Assembly (NCBI RefSeq): GCF_012933465.1
Contig: NZ_JABBND010000021.1
Coordinates: 1-64,000 of the forward strand
Reading direction: 5' to 3'
Source: Actinomycetospora sp. TBRC 11914
GTDB lineage: Bacteria > Actinomycetota > Actinomycetes > Mycobacteriales > Pseudonocardiaceae
DNA: 64,000 nucleotides
The position numbers and the translations under genes are program-made. The notes beneath the pieces were generated by a model. It saw nothing but the letters and a program-made list of their open reading frames with translations, was not told the origin of the DNA and did no database searches. Shown piece after piece: positions 48,978 to 58,148 of this stretch (its first letter is position 1; each line of letters starts with the position of its first letter).

Positions 48978-51031
48978 GACGCGGCCTCCGCCGCGTCCTC
49001 CACGACGGCGAGCACCTGCCGCGTCTCGACCTGGTCGCCCGGCGCGACGTGCAGCTCCCCGACGATCCCGTCGACCGGCGCCGCGACGGTGTGCTCCATC
49101 TTCATCGCCTCGAGCACCACCAGGGCCGCGCCGGCCGTCACCGTGTCGCCTGCCGCGGCGAGCACCCGCACGACCGTGCCCGGCATCGGCGCGAGCAGCG
49201 AACCGGCGTGGGCGACGGCGTTGGGGTCGGCGAAGCGGGGGACGTCGGCGAAGGCGCTGGAGCCGTCGGGCCCGTCGACGAACGTCCAGCCGGCGATCCG
49301 GTGGACGGCATAGGTGCGGCGCACACCGCCGACTTCCAGGGTCACGCGATGCGGCTCCGCCGCATGTGAACGAATGTGGTCGTCCAGGCGACCAGATCCG
49401 TTCACCTGGGCCTGCGGCCCTCCCCGGCGGTAGGCGTACGTCACCTCGAGCGTGCGGTCGCCGACGGAGTACGCCACGGACTGCGCCGGCCCCCCGACGT
49501 TCCGCCACCCCGACGGCAGCCCCCGCAGCACCGGCGCCCCCGCCCGGTGCTGGGCCTGCAGGGCGAGCGCGGCCGCCACGGCCCGGACGCCCTCGCCGTC
49601 GTCGGGCTGGGGGTTCACGAGCTCGGGGTGGCGCGGCAGGTAGCCGGTGTCGGTCCCGCCGGCGAGGAACTCCTGGTCGCGGAGGATGCCGACCAGCAGG
49701 TCCCGGTTCGTCGTCACCCCGTGGATCTCCGCCCGCGCCAGGGCGCGCGCGAGGGTCCGGGCCGCCTCGGCCCGCGTCGTGCCGTGGGCGATGATCTTGG
49801 CGAGCATCGGGTCGTAGTGCGGGCTCACGACGCTGCCGTCGGTCACCCCGGCGTCGACGCGGATGCCGGGCAGCTCCGGCACGGAGAAGCGGTGCAGCGT
49901 CCCCGTGGCCGGCAGGTACCCGGCGGGCACGTCCTCGGCGTACAGCCGGACCTCGATCGCCGCCCCGTCGATCCGGGCGCCCGTCACCTCGGCCGGCAGC
50001 GGGTGGCCCTCGGCGATCCGTAGCTGCAGCGCCACGAGGTCCAGGCCGGTGACCAGCTCCGTCACCGGGTGCTCGACCTGCAGCCGGGTGTTGACCTCGA
50101 GGAAGAAGAACTCCGCCGGGCGGGACACGGAGCCTGCGGAGCTGGACCCGGAAGCACCGTCGAGGACGAACTCGACCGTCCCGGCGCCGGTGTAGCCGAT
50201 GGCCTTCCCGGCGGCGACGGCGGCCGACCCCAGCCGGTCGCGCAGCGCCTCGTCCACCGCCGGCGACGGGCTCTCCTCGACGATCTTCTGGTACCGGCGC
50301 TGGATGGAGCACTCGCGCTCGAAGAGGTGGACGACCTCGCCGGCGGAGTCGCCGACGATCTGCACCTCGACGTGCCGCGGGTCCTCGACGAACCGCTCGA
50401 GGAACACCGTCCCGTCACCGAACGCCGACGCGGCCTCGCGGCGGGCCCCGTCGACGGCGTCGTGCAGGTCGGCGACCGACCGCACGATCCGCATCCCGCG
50501 CCCGCCGCCGCCGAACGCGGCCTTGACCAGGACCGGGAAGCCGATGCGCTCCGCCTCGGCGTCGAGGTCGGTGTCGTCGGTGACCGTGGCGCCGGGCAGC
50601 ACCGGCACCCCGGCCGCCGCCATCAGCGCCTTCGCCTCGAGCTTCGAGCCCATCGACGCGATCGCCTCGGGCGTCGGGCCGACGAAGGTCAGCCCGGCCG
50701 CCGCGCAGTCGCGGGCGAACCCGGCGTTCTCGGAGAGGAACCCGTACCCGGGGTGGACCGCGTCGGCCCCCGTCGCCCGCGCCGCCGCGATGACGAGGTC
50801 GGACCGCAGGTAGGTCTCCGTCGGCGACGCCCCCGGCAGGCGCACCGCCTCGTCGGCGAGCGCGACGAACGGGGCGTCGGCGTCGGGGTCCGAGTGGACC
50901 GCGACGGTGGAGATGCCGAGCGCGTGGGCGGTGCGCATGACGCGGGCGGCGATCTCACCGCGGTTGGCGACGAGCAGCTTGCTGATCGTCCGGGGCGAGC
51001 GCAGCGACGGGGAAGGGATCATGGCGCTCAC
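48974..51031 (-). CDS. Acyl-CoA carboxylase alpha subunit (biotin carboxylase plus biotin carrier)
   Basis: 685 residues from GTG 51031, chosen for the GTGA overlap; ATG 51022 is three codons inside. Biotin carboxylase domain 14-460 (LLVANRGEIAARVMRTA, AAFGGGGRGMRIV, FFLEVNTRLQVEHPVTE) and C-terminal biotinyl domain with EAMKMEH. It carboxylates biotin with bicarbonate and ATP. It pairs with the beta subunit at 51028. The linker at about residues 537-560 is encoded by a 71-bp palindromic element (49350-49420). Confidence 0.94.
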   Translation of the reverse strand: MSAMIPSPSLRSPRTISKLLVANRGEIAARVMRTAHALGISTVAVHSDPDADAPFVALADEAVRLPGASPTETYLRSDLVIAAARATGADAVHPGYGFLSENAGFARDCAAAGLTFVGPTPEAIASMGSKLEAKALMAAAGVPVLPGATVTDDTDLDAEAERIGFPVLVKAAFGGGGRGMRIVRSVADLHDAVDGARREAASAFGDGTVFLERFVEDPRHVEVQIVGDSAGEVVHLFERECSIQRRYQKIVEESPSPAVDEALRDRLGSAAVAAGKAIGYTGAGTVEFVLDGASGSSSAGSVSRPAEFFFLEVNTRLQVEHPVTELVTGLDLVALQLRIAEGHPLPAEVTGARIDGAAIEVRLYAEDVPAGYLPATGTLHRFSVPELPGIRVDAGVTDGSVVSPHYDPMLAKIIAHGTTRAEAARTLARALARAEIHGVTTNRDLLVGILRDQEFLAGGTDTGYLPRHPELVNPQPDDGEGVRAVAAALALQAQHRAGAPVLRGLPSGWRNVGGPAQSVAYSVGDRTLEVTYAYRRGGPQAQVNGSGRLDDHIRSHAAEPHRVTLEVGGVRRTYAVHRIAGWTFVDGPDGSSAFADVPRFADPNAVAHAGSLLAPMPGTVVRVLAAAGDTVTAGAALVVLEAMKMEHTVAAPVDGIVGELHVAPGDQVETRQVLAVVEDAAEAAS
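49350..49420. repeat. Three-hairpin palindromic element inside the carboxylase alpha gene
   Basis: Core 49366-49405 is also 40 bp: GTGAACGAATGTGGTCG on the left and CGACC-N5-CGTTCAC on the right, paired at most positions. Left mini-hairpin TGCGGC-TCC-GCCGCA (49350-49364), right mini-hairpin GGGCC-TGC-GGCCC (49408-49420). Layout and sizes equal the four intergenic copies, but here the element is translated in frame. Confidence 0.7.
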
Positions 51032-52626
51032 ATCCGGAACGTGCCGAAGCCACGGCGGCCGGCGACGGTGTTGGAGTGCACGGCCGAGAGCGACATGCCG
51101 AGCACGGTGCGGGTGTCGCGGGGGTCGACGATGCCGTCGTCGTAGAGCTTCCCCGAGATGTAGAAGGAGTGGGACTCGGCCTCGATCTGTGCCTCGATGG
51201 CGCGGGTCCGGGCGGCGTCGGCCTCCTCGTCGAACGGCTTGCCCTGCGACGACGCCGAGGCCCGCCCGACGATCGACATCACCCCGGCGAGCTGCGCCGC
51301 GCCCATCACGGCGAGCTTGGCGCCGGGCCAGGCGAACATCAGCCGCGGGTCGTAGGCGCGGCCCGACATGCCGTAGTTCCCGGCCCCGAACGACGACGCC
51401 ATGTTGATCGTGACGTGGGGGACGCCGCTGTTGGTCACGGCGTTGATCATCTTGGCGCCGTCCTTGATGATCCCGCCCTGCTCGTAGTCGGTGCCGACCA
51501 TGTAGCCGGTCGTGTTCTGCAGGAAGACCAGCGGCGTGTCGGTCTGGTTGGCGAGCAGGATGAACTCGCTGGCCTTCTTGGCCTCCTCGCTGAACAGCAC
51601 GCCGCGGTGGTTCGCGAGCACCCCGACGGGAAAGCCGTGGATCGACGCCCACCCGGTGACCAGCGAGGTCCCGTAGAGCGGCTTGTACTCGTCGAACTCC
51701 GAGCCGTCGACGGTGCGGGCGAGGACCTCGCGCGGGTCGAACGGCACCTTGGTGTCCGGCGGGAGGATCCCGAGGATCTCCTCCGGGTCGTAGTGCGGTT
51801 CCGGCGCGTGCGACGACGGCGCCGGGCCCAGCTTGTGCCAGTGGAACCGGGAGACGATCTCGCGGCCCAGCCGGATCGCGTCGCGCTCGTCCGTGGCGAA
51901 GTAGTCGGAGAGCCCGGAGACGCGGGAGTGCATGTCGGCGCCGCCGAGGGACTCGTCGTCGGCGGTCTCGCCGGTCGCCATCTTCACCAGCGGCGGGCCG
52001 CCCAGGAACACCTTCGCTTGGCGGTCGACGAGGACCGCGTAGTCGCACATGCCGGGGACGTACGCCCCGCCGGCGGTGGAGTTGCCGAAGACGAGCGCGA
52101 TCGTCGGGATCGCCATCGAGGAGAGCTCGGTGAGCTCGTGGAAGATGCGCCCGGCGGGGACGAAGAGGTCGGCCTGCGTCGGGAGGTCGGCGCCGCCCGA
52201 CTCGACGAGGTTGATCACCGGCAGCCGGTTGAGGCGCGCGATCTCCAGCGCCCGCAGCGTCTTGCGCAGCGAGTACGGGTTCATCGCGCCGCCGCGCACC
52301 GTCGGGTCGTGCCCGATGACCAGGCACTCGACCCCGGAGACGACCCCGATCCCCGTCAGGATCGACGCCCCGACGGTGAAGTCGGTGCCCCACGCCGCGA
52401 GCGCGGAGAGCTCGAGGAACGGCGAGTCCGGGTCGAGGAGCAGCGCGAGCCGCTCGCGGACGGGGAGCTTGCCCCGGTCGCGGTGGCGCTGCATGTAGCG
52501 CTCGCCGCCGCCGGCGACGACGAGCTCCAGCTGCTCGTCGAGCGCGGCGACCAGCTCGAGCTGGTTCTTGCGGTTGCTGACGTAGCTCTCCGACGAGGTG
52601 TCCAGCATGGAGCGCAGGACAGCCAT
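51028..52626 (-). CDS. Acyl-CoA carboxylase beta subunit, MCC/GCC type
   Basis: 532 residues, carboxyltransferase. ALLLDPDSPFLELSALAAWG, VFGNSTAGGAYVPGMCDYAV, FLQNTTGYMVG and MASSFGAGNYGMSGRAYDPR are typical of methylcrotonyl-/geranyl-CoA carboxylases rather than propionyl-CoA carboxylase. With AtuA in the same operon a geranyl-CoA-like or other beta-methyl-branched substrate is plausible (inference). ATG 52626 overlaps the upstream ligase stop (TGATG). Confidence 0.93.
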   Translation of the reverse strand: MAVLRSMLDTSSESYVSNRKNQLELVAALDEQLELVVAGGGERYMQRHRDRGKLPVRERLALLLDPDSPFLELSALAAWGTDFTVGASILTGIGVVSGVECLVIGHDPTVRGGAMNPYSLRKTLRALEIARLNRLPVINLVESGGADLPTQADLFVPAGRIFHELTELSSMAIPTIALVFGNSTAGGAYVPGMCDYAVLVDRQAKVFLGGPPLVKMATGETADDESLGGADMHSRVSGLSDYFATDERDAIRLGREIVSRFHWHKLGPAPSSHAPEPHYDPEEILGILPPDTKVPFDPREVLARTVDGSEFDEYKPLYGTSLVTGWASIHGFPVGVLANHRGVLFSEEAKKASEFILLANQTDTPLVFLQNTTGYMVGTDYEQGGIIKDGAKMINAVTNSGVPHVTINMASSFGAGNYGMSGRAYDPRLMFAWPGAKLAVMGAAQLAGVMSIVGRASASSQGKPFDEEADAARTRAIEAQIEAESHSFYISGKLYDDGIVDPRDTRTVLGMSLSAVHSNTVAGRRGFGTFRM

Positions 52627-54359
52627 CAACGTCCTCCGTAGTGGTCGGTGTGGAGGTCCCGGACGACGTTCTTCTGGATCTTGCCGGTGGAGGTCCGCGG
52701 CAGTTCGTCGGCGACGATCACCGACTTCGGCACCTTGTAGCCGTCGAGGCGGTCCTTCAGCGCGGCGATCAGCTTGTCGGGCTCGAGCCGGACGCCGGGC
52801 TTGGGCACGACGACGGCCGTGATCGCCTCGCTCCACCGCGCGTGCGGGAGGCCCACGACGACGACCTCGGCGACGTCGGGCTCGGCGTCGTACACCGCCC
52901 GCTCCACCTCGATCGACGCGACGTTCTCACCGCCGGTCTTGATGACGTCCTTGGAGCGGTCGGCGAACCAGAGGACGCCGTCGTCGCCGAACCACCCGAC
53001 GTCGCCGGAGTGGAACCAGCCGTGCGCGAACGCGACGTCGGTGGCCTCGGGATCGTGCAGGTACTCCTGCATCGTCGAGGGCCCGCGGTAGACGATCTCG
53101 CCCTGCTGACCGGGCGGCAGCAGCTCCCTATCGGCGTGCTCAGTTGCATTGTCGGGAATCCGCATGATCCCGACCTGCACGCCGGTCAGCGGCGTCCCGA
53201 CCGACCCGACGTGCGTGAGCTGGTGCTCGGGCCGGAACAGGGTCGTGATCGGCGACATCTCGGTCTGGCCGAAGAGCAGCGCGAAGTCGCAGCCGTACCC
53301 GTCGAGGCACGCCTTGATCTGGGCCTCGGGCATGGGCGCCATGGCGTAGACGGCGCGCCTCAGGCTCGACAGGTCGCGGCGGGCGAAGTCGGCGTGGTCG
53401 AGCGCCGCCCGGTACATCATCGGCAGCCCGAAGACCTGGGTGATCCGTTCCTGCTCGATGGTCTCGAGGAACCGCGCCGGGTCGAACCCGCGGTGCACGA
53501 CGATCGTCGCGCCGACCGTGATCGCGGGCGTGCAGAACGCGTTGAGCTGCGCGGTGTGGAACATCGGCATCATCGCGATGAACCGGTCGTCGGCGTGCCA
53601 CCCGGAGTCGAGCGCGGCGGACATCGACTCGAGGTGGATCGCGAGGTGGGTCCCGACGACGCCCTTGGGGAACGACGTGGTGCCCGACGTGTACAGGTAG
53701 GAGAGCGGCGCGCGGTCGTCGATCGCGATCTCGGGGGGTGAGTCGTCGCTGGTCTCGAGCTCCTCGAGTGCCAGCAATGGCGCATTCCTTGCAGTGGATG
53801 CGAGGCCGGCGCCGTTCACCCATGGCTCGCCCCCGACCCCCGATGCCAGCAATGGCGCATTCCTTGCAGTGGACGCGAGGCCGGCGCCGTTCGCGCGTGA
53901 TCCCTCGGTGCCCGGCGCGACCACCACGTCGGCCACCCCCGGCGCCTCGGCCAGCGCCTCGACGATCGTCGGCACCAACTGGGTCTCGACGACGACGCCC
54001 CGCGCCCCCGAGTGCCGCAGCACGTACGCGATCTCGTGCGGCCGCCACCCGAGGTTGACCGGCACGCACACGACGCCGGCCTTCGCGCAGGCGTAGTAGA
54101 CCGCCAGGAACTCGGCGCTGTTGCCGGCCGCCAGCGCCAGCGCGTCCCCGACGGCGTACCCCCGCCCGACCAGCCCGTGCGCGAGCCGGTTCACCCACGC
54201 GTCGAACTCCGCGTAGGTCAGCCGCCGGGTCTGCACGTCCCCCCTCGCTCCGCTCGCCGGGGTGTCCACCACCGCCAGCTGGCCGGGCCGCGCCGCCGCC
54301 GACCGCGTCAGGGCGTCGCCGACGTTGATCCGTTGCGCCAGATTCCGCTGCAGGTCCAC
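52626..54359 (-). CDS. AMP-dependent acyl-CoA ligase with repeat insertions
   Basis: 577 residues, about 50 more than usual. ANL motifs SYLYTSGTTSFPKGVV, LLFGQTEMSPI, WFHSGDVGWFGDDGVLWFAD and LPRTSTGKIQKN are intact. The excess lies just before the P-loop, at residues 155-197, where NGAGLASTARNAPLLA occurs twice (DNA repeats 53770-53893). Further repeat-like stretches encode PDNATEHADRE and TPASGARGD. The first follows an unusually AT-rich patch at 53127-53160. ATG 54359 is 10 bases after the dehydrogenase stop. Confidence 0.92.
   Translation of the reverse strand: MDLQRNLAQRINVGDALTRSAAARPGQLAVVDTPASGARGDVQTRRLTYAEFDAWVNRLAHGLVGRGYAVGDALALAAGNSAEFLAVYYACAKAGVVCVPVNLGWRPHEIAYVLRHSGARGVVVETQLVPTIVEALAEAPGVADVVVAPGTEGSRANGAGLASTARNAPLLASGVGGEPWVNGAGLASTARNAPLLALEELETSDDSPPEIAIDDRAPLSYLYTSGTTSFPKGVVGTHLAIHLESMSAALDSGWHADDRFIAMMPMFHTAQLNAFCTPAITVGATIVVHRGFDPARFLETIEQERITQVFGLPMMYRAALDHADFARRDLSSLRRAVYAMAPMPEAQIKACLDGYGCDFALLFGQTEMSPITTLFRPEHQLTHVGSVGTPLTGVQVGIMRIPDNATEHADRELLPPGQQGEIVYRGPSTMQEYLHDPEATDVAFAHGWFHSGDVGWFGDDGVLWFADRSKDVIKTGGENVASIEVERAVYDAEPDVAEVVVVGLPHARWSEAITAVVVPKPGVRLEPDKLIAALKDRLDGYKVPKSVIVADELPRTSTGKIQKNVVRDLHTDHYGGR
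53770..53893 (-). repeat. Two copies of a 49-bp repeat inserted in frame in a ligase gene
   Basis: A 49-bp unit starts at 53770 and again at 53845 (period 75 bp, 25 codons) with one mismatch. It contains GGCGCATTCCTTGCAGTGGA and AATG-GCG-CATT, GGCC-type and GCAT/ATGC inverted repeats. Translated on the minus strand it gives NGAGLASTARNAPLLA twice. Confidence 0.8.
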
Positions 54360-54369
54360 GACGACCTCC

Positions 54370-55521
54370 TCAGTAGGACCGCGGCAGGCCCAGGCCGTGC
54401 TGGGCGACGAAGTTGAGGATCATCTCCCGGTTCACCGGGGCGATCCGGAGCAGCCGGGCCAGGCCCCAGTAGGGGAGGAGCCCGAACTCGGAGGCCACGC
54501 CGTTGCCGCCGTGGGTCTGCATCGCGGCGTCGACGGCGGCGAGCGCGGCCTCGGCGGCCGCGTACTTCGCCATGTTCGACTCCTCGCCCGCCGGCAGCCC
54601 CCGGTCGTGCAGCCAGGCGGCCTTGCGCGTCATCAGCGCGGCCAGCTCGGTCTCGACGCGGGCCTTGGCCAGCGGGTGCGCGACCCCCTGGTGCGAGCCG
54701 ATCGGCCTGCCCCACACCTCGCGCTCGTTCGCGTACCGCGCCGCGCGGGCCAGCGCGTAGCGGGCGATCCCGACGCAGAGCGCCGCCCCGGTGATCCGCT
54801 CCGGGTTCAGCCCGTGGAACACCTGCCGGAACCCCTGGCCCTCGTCGCCGACCAGCGCCGTCGCCGGCAGCCGCACCTCGTCGAACCGCAGCGTGAACTG
54901 CTTCTCCGGCAGCATGACGTCGACCGGCAGCGGCACCTTCTGGAGCCCCTCCGCGTCGGTGGGCACGAGGAAGAGCGAGAGCTGGGCGTTGCCGCGCGGG
55001 TCGGTGCCCGTCCTCGCCACCAGCAGCAGCGCCTCGGCCTCGTCGACCCCGGAGATGTAGTACTTCTCGCCGCGGACCACCCACTCCTCGCCCTCGCGCC
55101 GGGCCGTCGTCGCGAGCTGGTGGGTGTTCGATCCGGCGCCGGGCTCGGTGATCGCGAAGACGACCTTCTCCCGGCCGCTCGCCAGCCCCGGCAGCCACTC
55201 CTTGCGCTGCTCCTCGGTGCCGTACTCGGCGATCACCGCGGCCGAGATCGCGTGCGTGACCAGCAACAACAGCATCGGCGCGCCGGCGGCCGCGGTCTCC
55301 TCGCACACCAGCGCCAGCTCGACGAGCCCGCCGCCCCCGCCGCCGTACTCCTCGGGGACCGACACCCCGACGAAGCCGGCGTCGCCGAGCGCGTGCCAGA
55401 GCTCGGTGCACTCCTCGCCGCGGCGCGCGTGGTCGACGTAGTAGTCGCCGCCGAACGGGGCGGCGATCCGGCCGACGGCGGCCCGCAGGTCGCGGTGCTC
55501 GTCGGTCTCCACGAAGTCCAC
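54370..55521 (-). CDS. Acyl-CoA dehydrogenase
   Basis: 383 residues. FAD-binding AITEPGAGSNTHQLAT, WVVRGEKYYISG, and C-terminal MQTHGGNGVASEFGLLPYWG then RIAPVNREMILNFVAQHGLG, the form seen in many actinobacterial FadE proteins. GTG 55521 follows AGGAG. First gene of the ten-gene minus-strand cluster, divergent from a TetR gene. It would make the alpha,beta-double bond in the degradation route. Confidence 0.92.
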   Translation of the reverse strand: MDFVETDEHRDLRAAVGRIAAPFGGDYYVDHARRGEECTELWHALGDAGFVGVSVPEEYGGGGGGLVELALVCEETAAAGAPMLLLLVTHAISAAVIAEYGTEEQRKEWLPGLASGREKVVFAITEPGAGSNTHQLATTARREGEEWVVRGEKYYISGVDEAEALLLVARTGTDPRGNAQLSLFLVPTDAEGLQKVPLPVDVMLPEKQFTLRFDEVRLPATALVGDEGQGFRQVFHGLNPERITGAALCVGIARYALARAARYANEREVWGRPIGSHQGVAHPLAKARVETELAALMTRKAAWLHDRGLPAGEESNMAKYAAAEAALAAVDAAMQTHGGNGVASEFGLLPYWGLARLLRIAPVNREMILNFVAQHGLGLPRSY

Positions 55522-55540
55522 GCCGACTCCTCGAGGCTCT

Positions 55541-55556
55541 GTGACTCATCGTTCAC
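55541..55556. promoter_or_regulatory. Candidate TetR operator in front of the dehydrogenase operon
   Basis: GTGACTCATCGTTCAC is a partial palindrome (GTGA/TCAC ends) 20 bases upstream of the dehydrogenase start, in the 211-bp divergent region shared with tetR at 55733. A TACGGT (minus strand, near 55572) could be the -10. Confidence 0.4.
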
Positions 55557-55732
55557 TCGACCCGGACCGTAGCGGCTCCGCGACCACGTGACCAGAGGCA
55601 CAGCGGCGCGGATCGGCTACGCTTCCCGACGACGACGGGTGCCGCGACCTGCGGAAGTCGTGCGGCAACGGCTACGCCCGCCGGCCCCGCGACACTTAGT
55701 GCACGACATTCACCACCGCGAGGGGAGGGGCC

Positions 55733-56374
55733 GTGAGCGAGGCTCATGTGGACGATGTCGGTCGTCCGGACGACCACATCCGTGCACATGCGAAGCGTGG
55801 TCGCCGGGACCCCGCCCGCAAGGACCGCATCCTCGCCGCGGCCGCCGAGCTCGTCGCCAAGCACGGCTACCACGCCGTCGGGATGGCCGACATCGGTGCG
55901 GCCGCGGGCATCGTCGGGTCCGGGATCTACCGGCACTTCGACTCCAAGGCAGCCCTGCTCTCGGCCCTCCTCGAGCGGCTCATGGACGAGATGACGCGGG
56001 CCGCGGCGGCCGCCGTCGCCGAGGCCACCGACGACCGCGACGCGCTCCATCGCCTGGTCAGCACCCACGTCCGGTTCGCGATCGAGGAGCGCCGGCTGCT
56101 GCAGGTGTACTACCGCGAGGCGCACCACCTGCCCGAGGAGGCGCTGCGCGGGCTGCGGCGCGCGCAGCGGCACTACATCGAGGAGTGGGTGATCGTGCTC
56201 GCGCCACAGCGTCGCGAGCTGTCCGACGCCGAGCTCCGCGTCGTCGTGCACGCTGCGCTCGGCACCACCCAGGCCGTGCTCTTCCACCACAGCGGCCTCG
56301 CGCCCGACCGGCTCGCCGAGCTGCTCGAGTCGATGGGCCGCCGCTGCCTGGGGCTCGACGACGGGCCCGAGTGA
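55733..56374 (+). CDS. TetR family regulator
   Basis: 213 residues. Helix-turn-helix KDRILAAAAELVAKHGYHAV then MADIGAAAGIVGSGIYRHFD; C-terminal TetR domain similar to lipid-degradation repressors. GTG 55733 follows GGGGAGGGG. Located between the dehydrogenase-led minus operon and the ligase/LLM plus genes, it probably represses the whole catabolic cluster, with an acyl-CoA as inducer (inference). Confidence 0.9.
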   Translation: MSEAHVDDVGRPDDHIRAHAKRGRRDPARKDRILAAAAELVAKHGYHAVGMADIGAAAGIVGSGIYRHFDSKAALLSALLERLMDEMTRAAAAAVAEATDDRDALHRLVSTHVRFAIEERRLLQVYYREAHHLPEEALRGLRRAQRHYIEEWVIVLAPQRRELSDAELRVVVHAALGTTQAVLFHHSGLAPDRLAELLESMGRRCLGLDDGPE

Positions 56375-56458
56375 ATCGTCGGTGACTCGGCCCTTGCGCC
56401 GACCACCCCGCCCTGGGAATGCTGCAGGTCACACCGCGCCCGGGCAGGGAGGCACCGC

Positions 56459-58144
56459 GTGGACCTCAGCACGACGACCTTCGACGTCACGAGTCTGCGC
56501 GGCCGCCGCGCCGTGCACCGGTGGGAGCGCACGTCCGTCGGTGACGTCTTCGAGCGGATGACCTGGAGCTACCCCGACCAGGTCGCGATCATCGGCCGGC
56601 CCGGCGCCTGGTCCGCCGACCGCTTCCGACGCGTCACCTACCGCGACGCCGACCGCATCGCCAACCAGGTCGCCCACGGCCTGCTCGCCCGCGGCCTCGA
56701 ACCGGCCGCCCGCGTGCTGCTGTTCTGCGAGAATTCCGTCGAGGCCTGGCTCGCGAAGATCGGCATCGCCAAGGCCGGCCTGGTCGCGATGCCGCTCAAC
56801 CCCAACCTCGCGCCCGACGTCGTCGAGCACCTTATCCGCCACGCCGAGCCGTCGTTCGCGATCGTCGACGCCGAGACCTGGCCGAAGGCCGCCGACGCCT
56901 TCGGCCGCGCCGGGCTGGCCCCCGCGGTCACCATCGAGATCGGCGGCGCGCCCGTCGGCGCGCCCGTCGACGGGACCGTGGGCTTCGCCGCCTTCGTCGA
57001 TGCCCAGGACGACACCGAGCCCGACGTCGAGATCCACGGCGACGACATCTGGGAAATGCTGTTCACGTCCGGGACGACCGCCATGCCCAAGGGCGTGATG
57101 ATCTCCCACTCGGCCAGCCACGTCGCCGCGATGAGCTTCGCGCTCTCGCTGACCCGCGGGACCGGGCTGGAGAACGAGCTCCGCGTCGGGACCTTCCTGC
57201 CGATGATCTACCACGTCGGCGAGCTGATCTTCGCGCTCGGCGCGTTCGTCTCCGGCGGCTCGCTGGTCATCGGCCGGCGTCCGGCGCCGGCCGACGTGGC
57301 GCTGATGGTCGCCGAGGAGCGGGTGACGGCGCTGTGGGCCGGGTCGCCGCAGTTCGTCGGGGCGGTGTCGAAGGAGGTCGACGCCCAAGGGCTCGACATC
57401 CGCTGCCTCGACGTCCTCGTCTACGGCTGGGGCGCGCTGCCGCCGGCGACCTACGAGCGGCTGCTCGAGCAGGCCGGCGACTCGCTCGTCGTGCTCGGCA
57501 TCTTCGGCCAGACCGAGGCGATCACGTGCCACCGGTTCTGGCCGCGCCGCTGGTCGGAGACCTACCGGGCCACGGCCCCCGTCGTGAACTACGTGGGCCT
57601 CCCGAGCCCGCTGCTCGCGTCGGACGTGTTCGACGACGACGGCGTCTCGCTGCGCGACCGCCCCGGCGTCCCGGGTGAGGTCGTGTACCGCACCCCGACG
57701 GTCACCGCCGGCTACTACAAGGACGAGGCCGCGACCCGCGAGGCGTTCCGCACCGGCTGGTTCCACTCCGGCGACAGCGCCGCGTTCGACGAGGACGGCC
57801 TGCGCGTGGTGGTCGACCGCATCAAGGACATCGTCAAGACCGGCGGCGAGAACGTGTCCAGCCTGCGGGTGGAGGCCGCGCTGTACGAGCACCCGGGCGT
57901 CGCCCGGGCCGCCGTCATCGGCCTGCCACACGACCACTGGGGCGAGGCGGTGACGGCCGTCGTCGTGCCGTCATCCGAGGTCACCGCCGACGAGCTCATC
58001 GCCCACTGCCGCGAGCGGCTCGGCGGGTACGAGACGCCGAAGGCCGTCGTGTTCACCGACGGGCTTCCGGAGACCGTCGGCGGGAAGATCCTCAAGTACA
58101 AGCTGCGCGCGGCGTACGCGGACCTGTACGCGGTGAAGGCCTGA
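56459..58144 (+). CDS. AMP-dependent acyl-CoA ligase
   Basis: 561 residues. MLFTSGTTAMPKGVM, GIFGQTEAITCHRF, WFHSGDSAAFDEDGLRVVVD and the lysine in LPETVGGKILKYKL. Fourth ligase of the locus, on the opposite strand. GTG 56459 follows CAGGGAGGC. An 18-bp in-frame duplication encodes GAPVGAPV near residue 160. Followed by the LLM gene after 4 bases. Confidence 0.92.
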   Translation: MDLSTTTFDVTSLRGRRAVHRWERTSVGDVFERMTWSYPDQVAIIGRPGAWSADRFRRVTYRDADRIANQVAHGLLARGLEPAARVLLFCENSVEAWLAKIGIAKAGLVAMPLNPNLAPDVVEHLIRHAEPSFAIVDAETWPKAADAFGRAGLAPAVTIEIGGAPVGAPVDGTVGFAAFVDAQDDTEPDVEIHGDDIWEMLFTSGTTAMPKGVMISHSASHVAAMSFALSLTRGTGLENELRVGTFLPMIYHVGELIFALGAFVSGGSLVIGRRPAPADVALMVAEERVTALWAGSPQFVGAVSKEVDAQGLDIRCLDVLVYGWGALPPATYERLLEQAGDSLVVLGIFGQTEAITCHRFWPRRWSETYRATAPVVNYVGLPSPLLASDVFDDDGVSLRDRPGVPGEVVYRTPTVTAGYYKDEAATREAFRTGWFHSGDSAAFDEDGLRVVVDRIKDIVKTGGENVSSLRVEAALYEHPGVARAAVIGLPHDHWGEAVTAVVVPSSEVTADELIAHCRERLGGYETPKAVVFTDGLPETVGGKILKYKLRAAYADLYAVKA

Positions 58145-58148
58145 GGCC

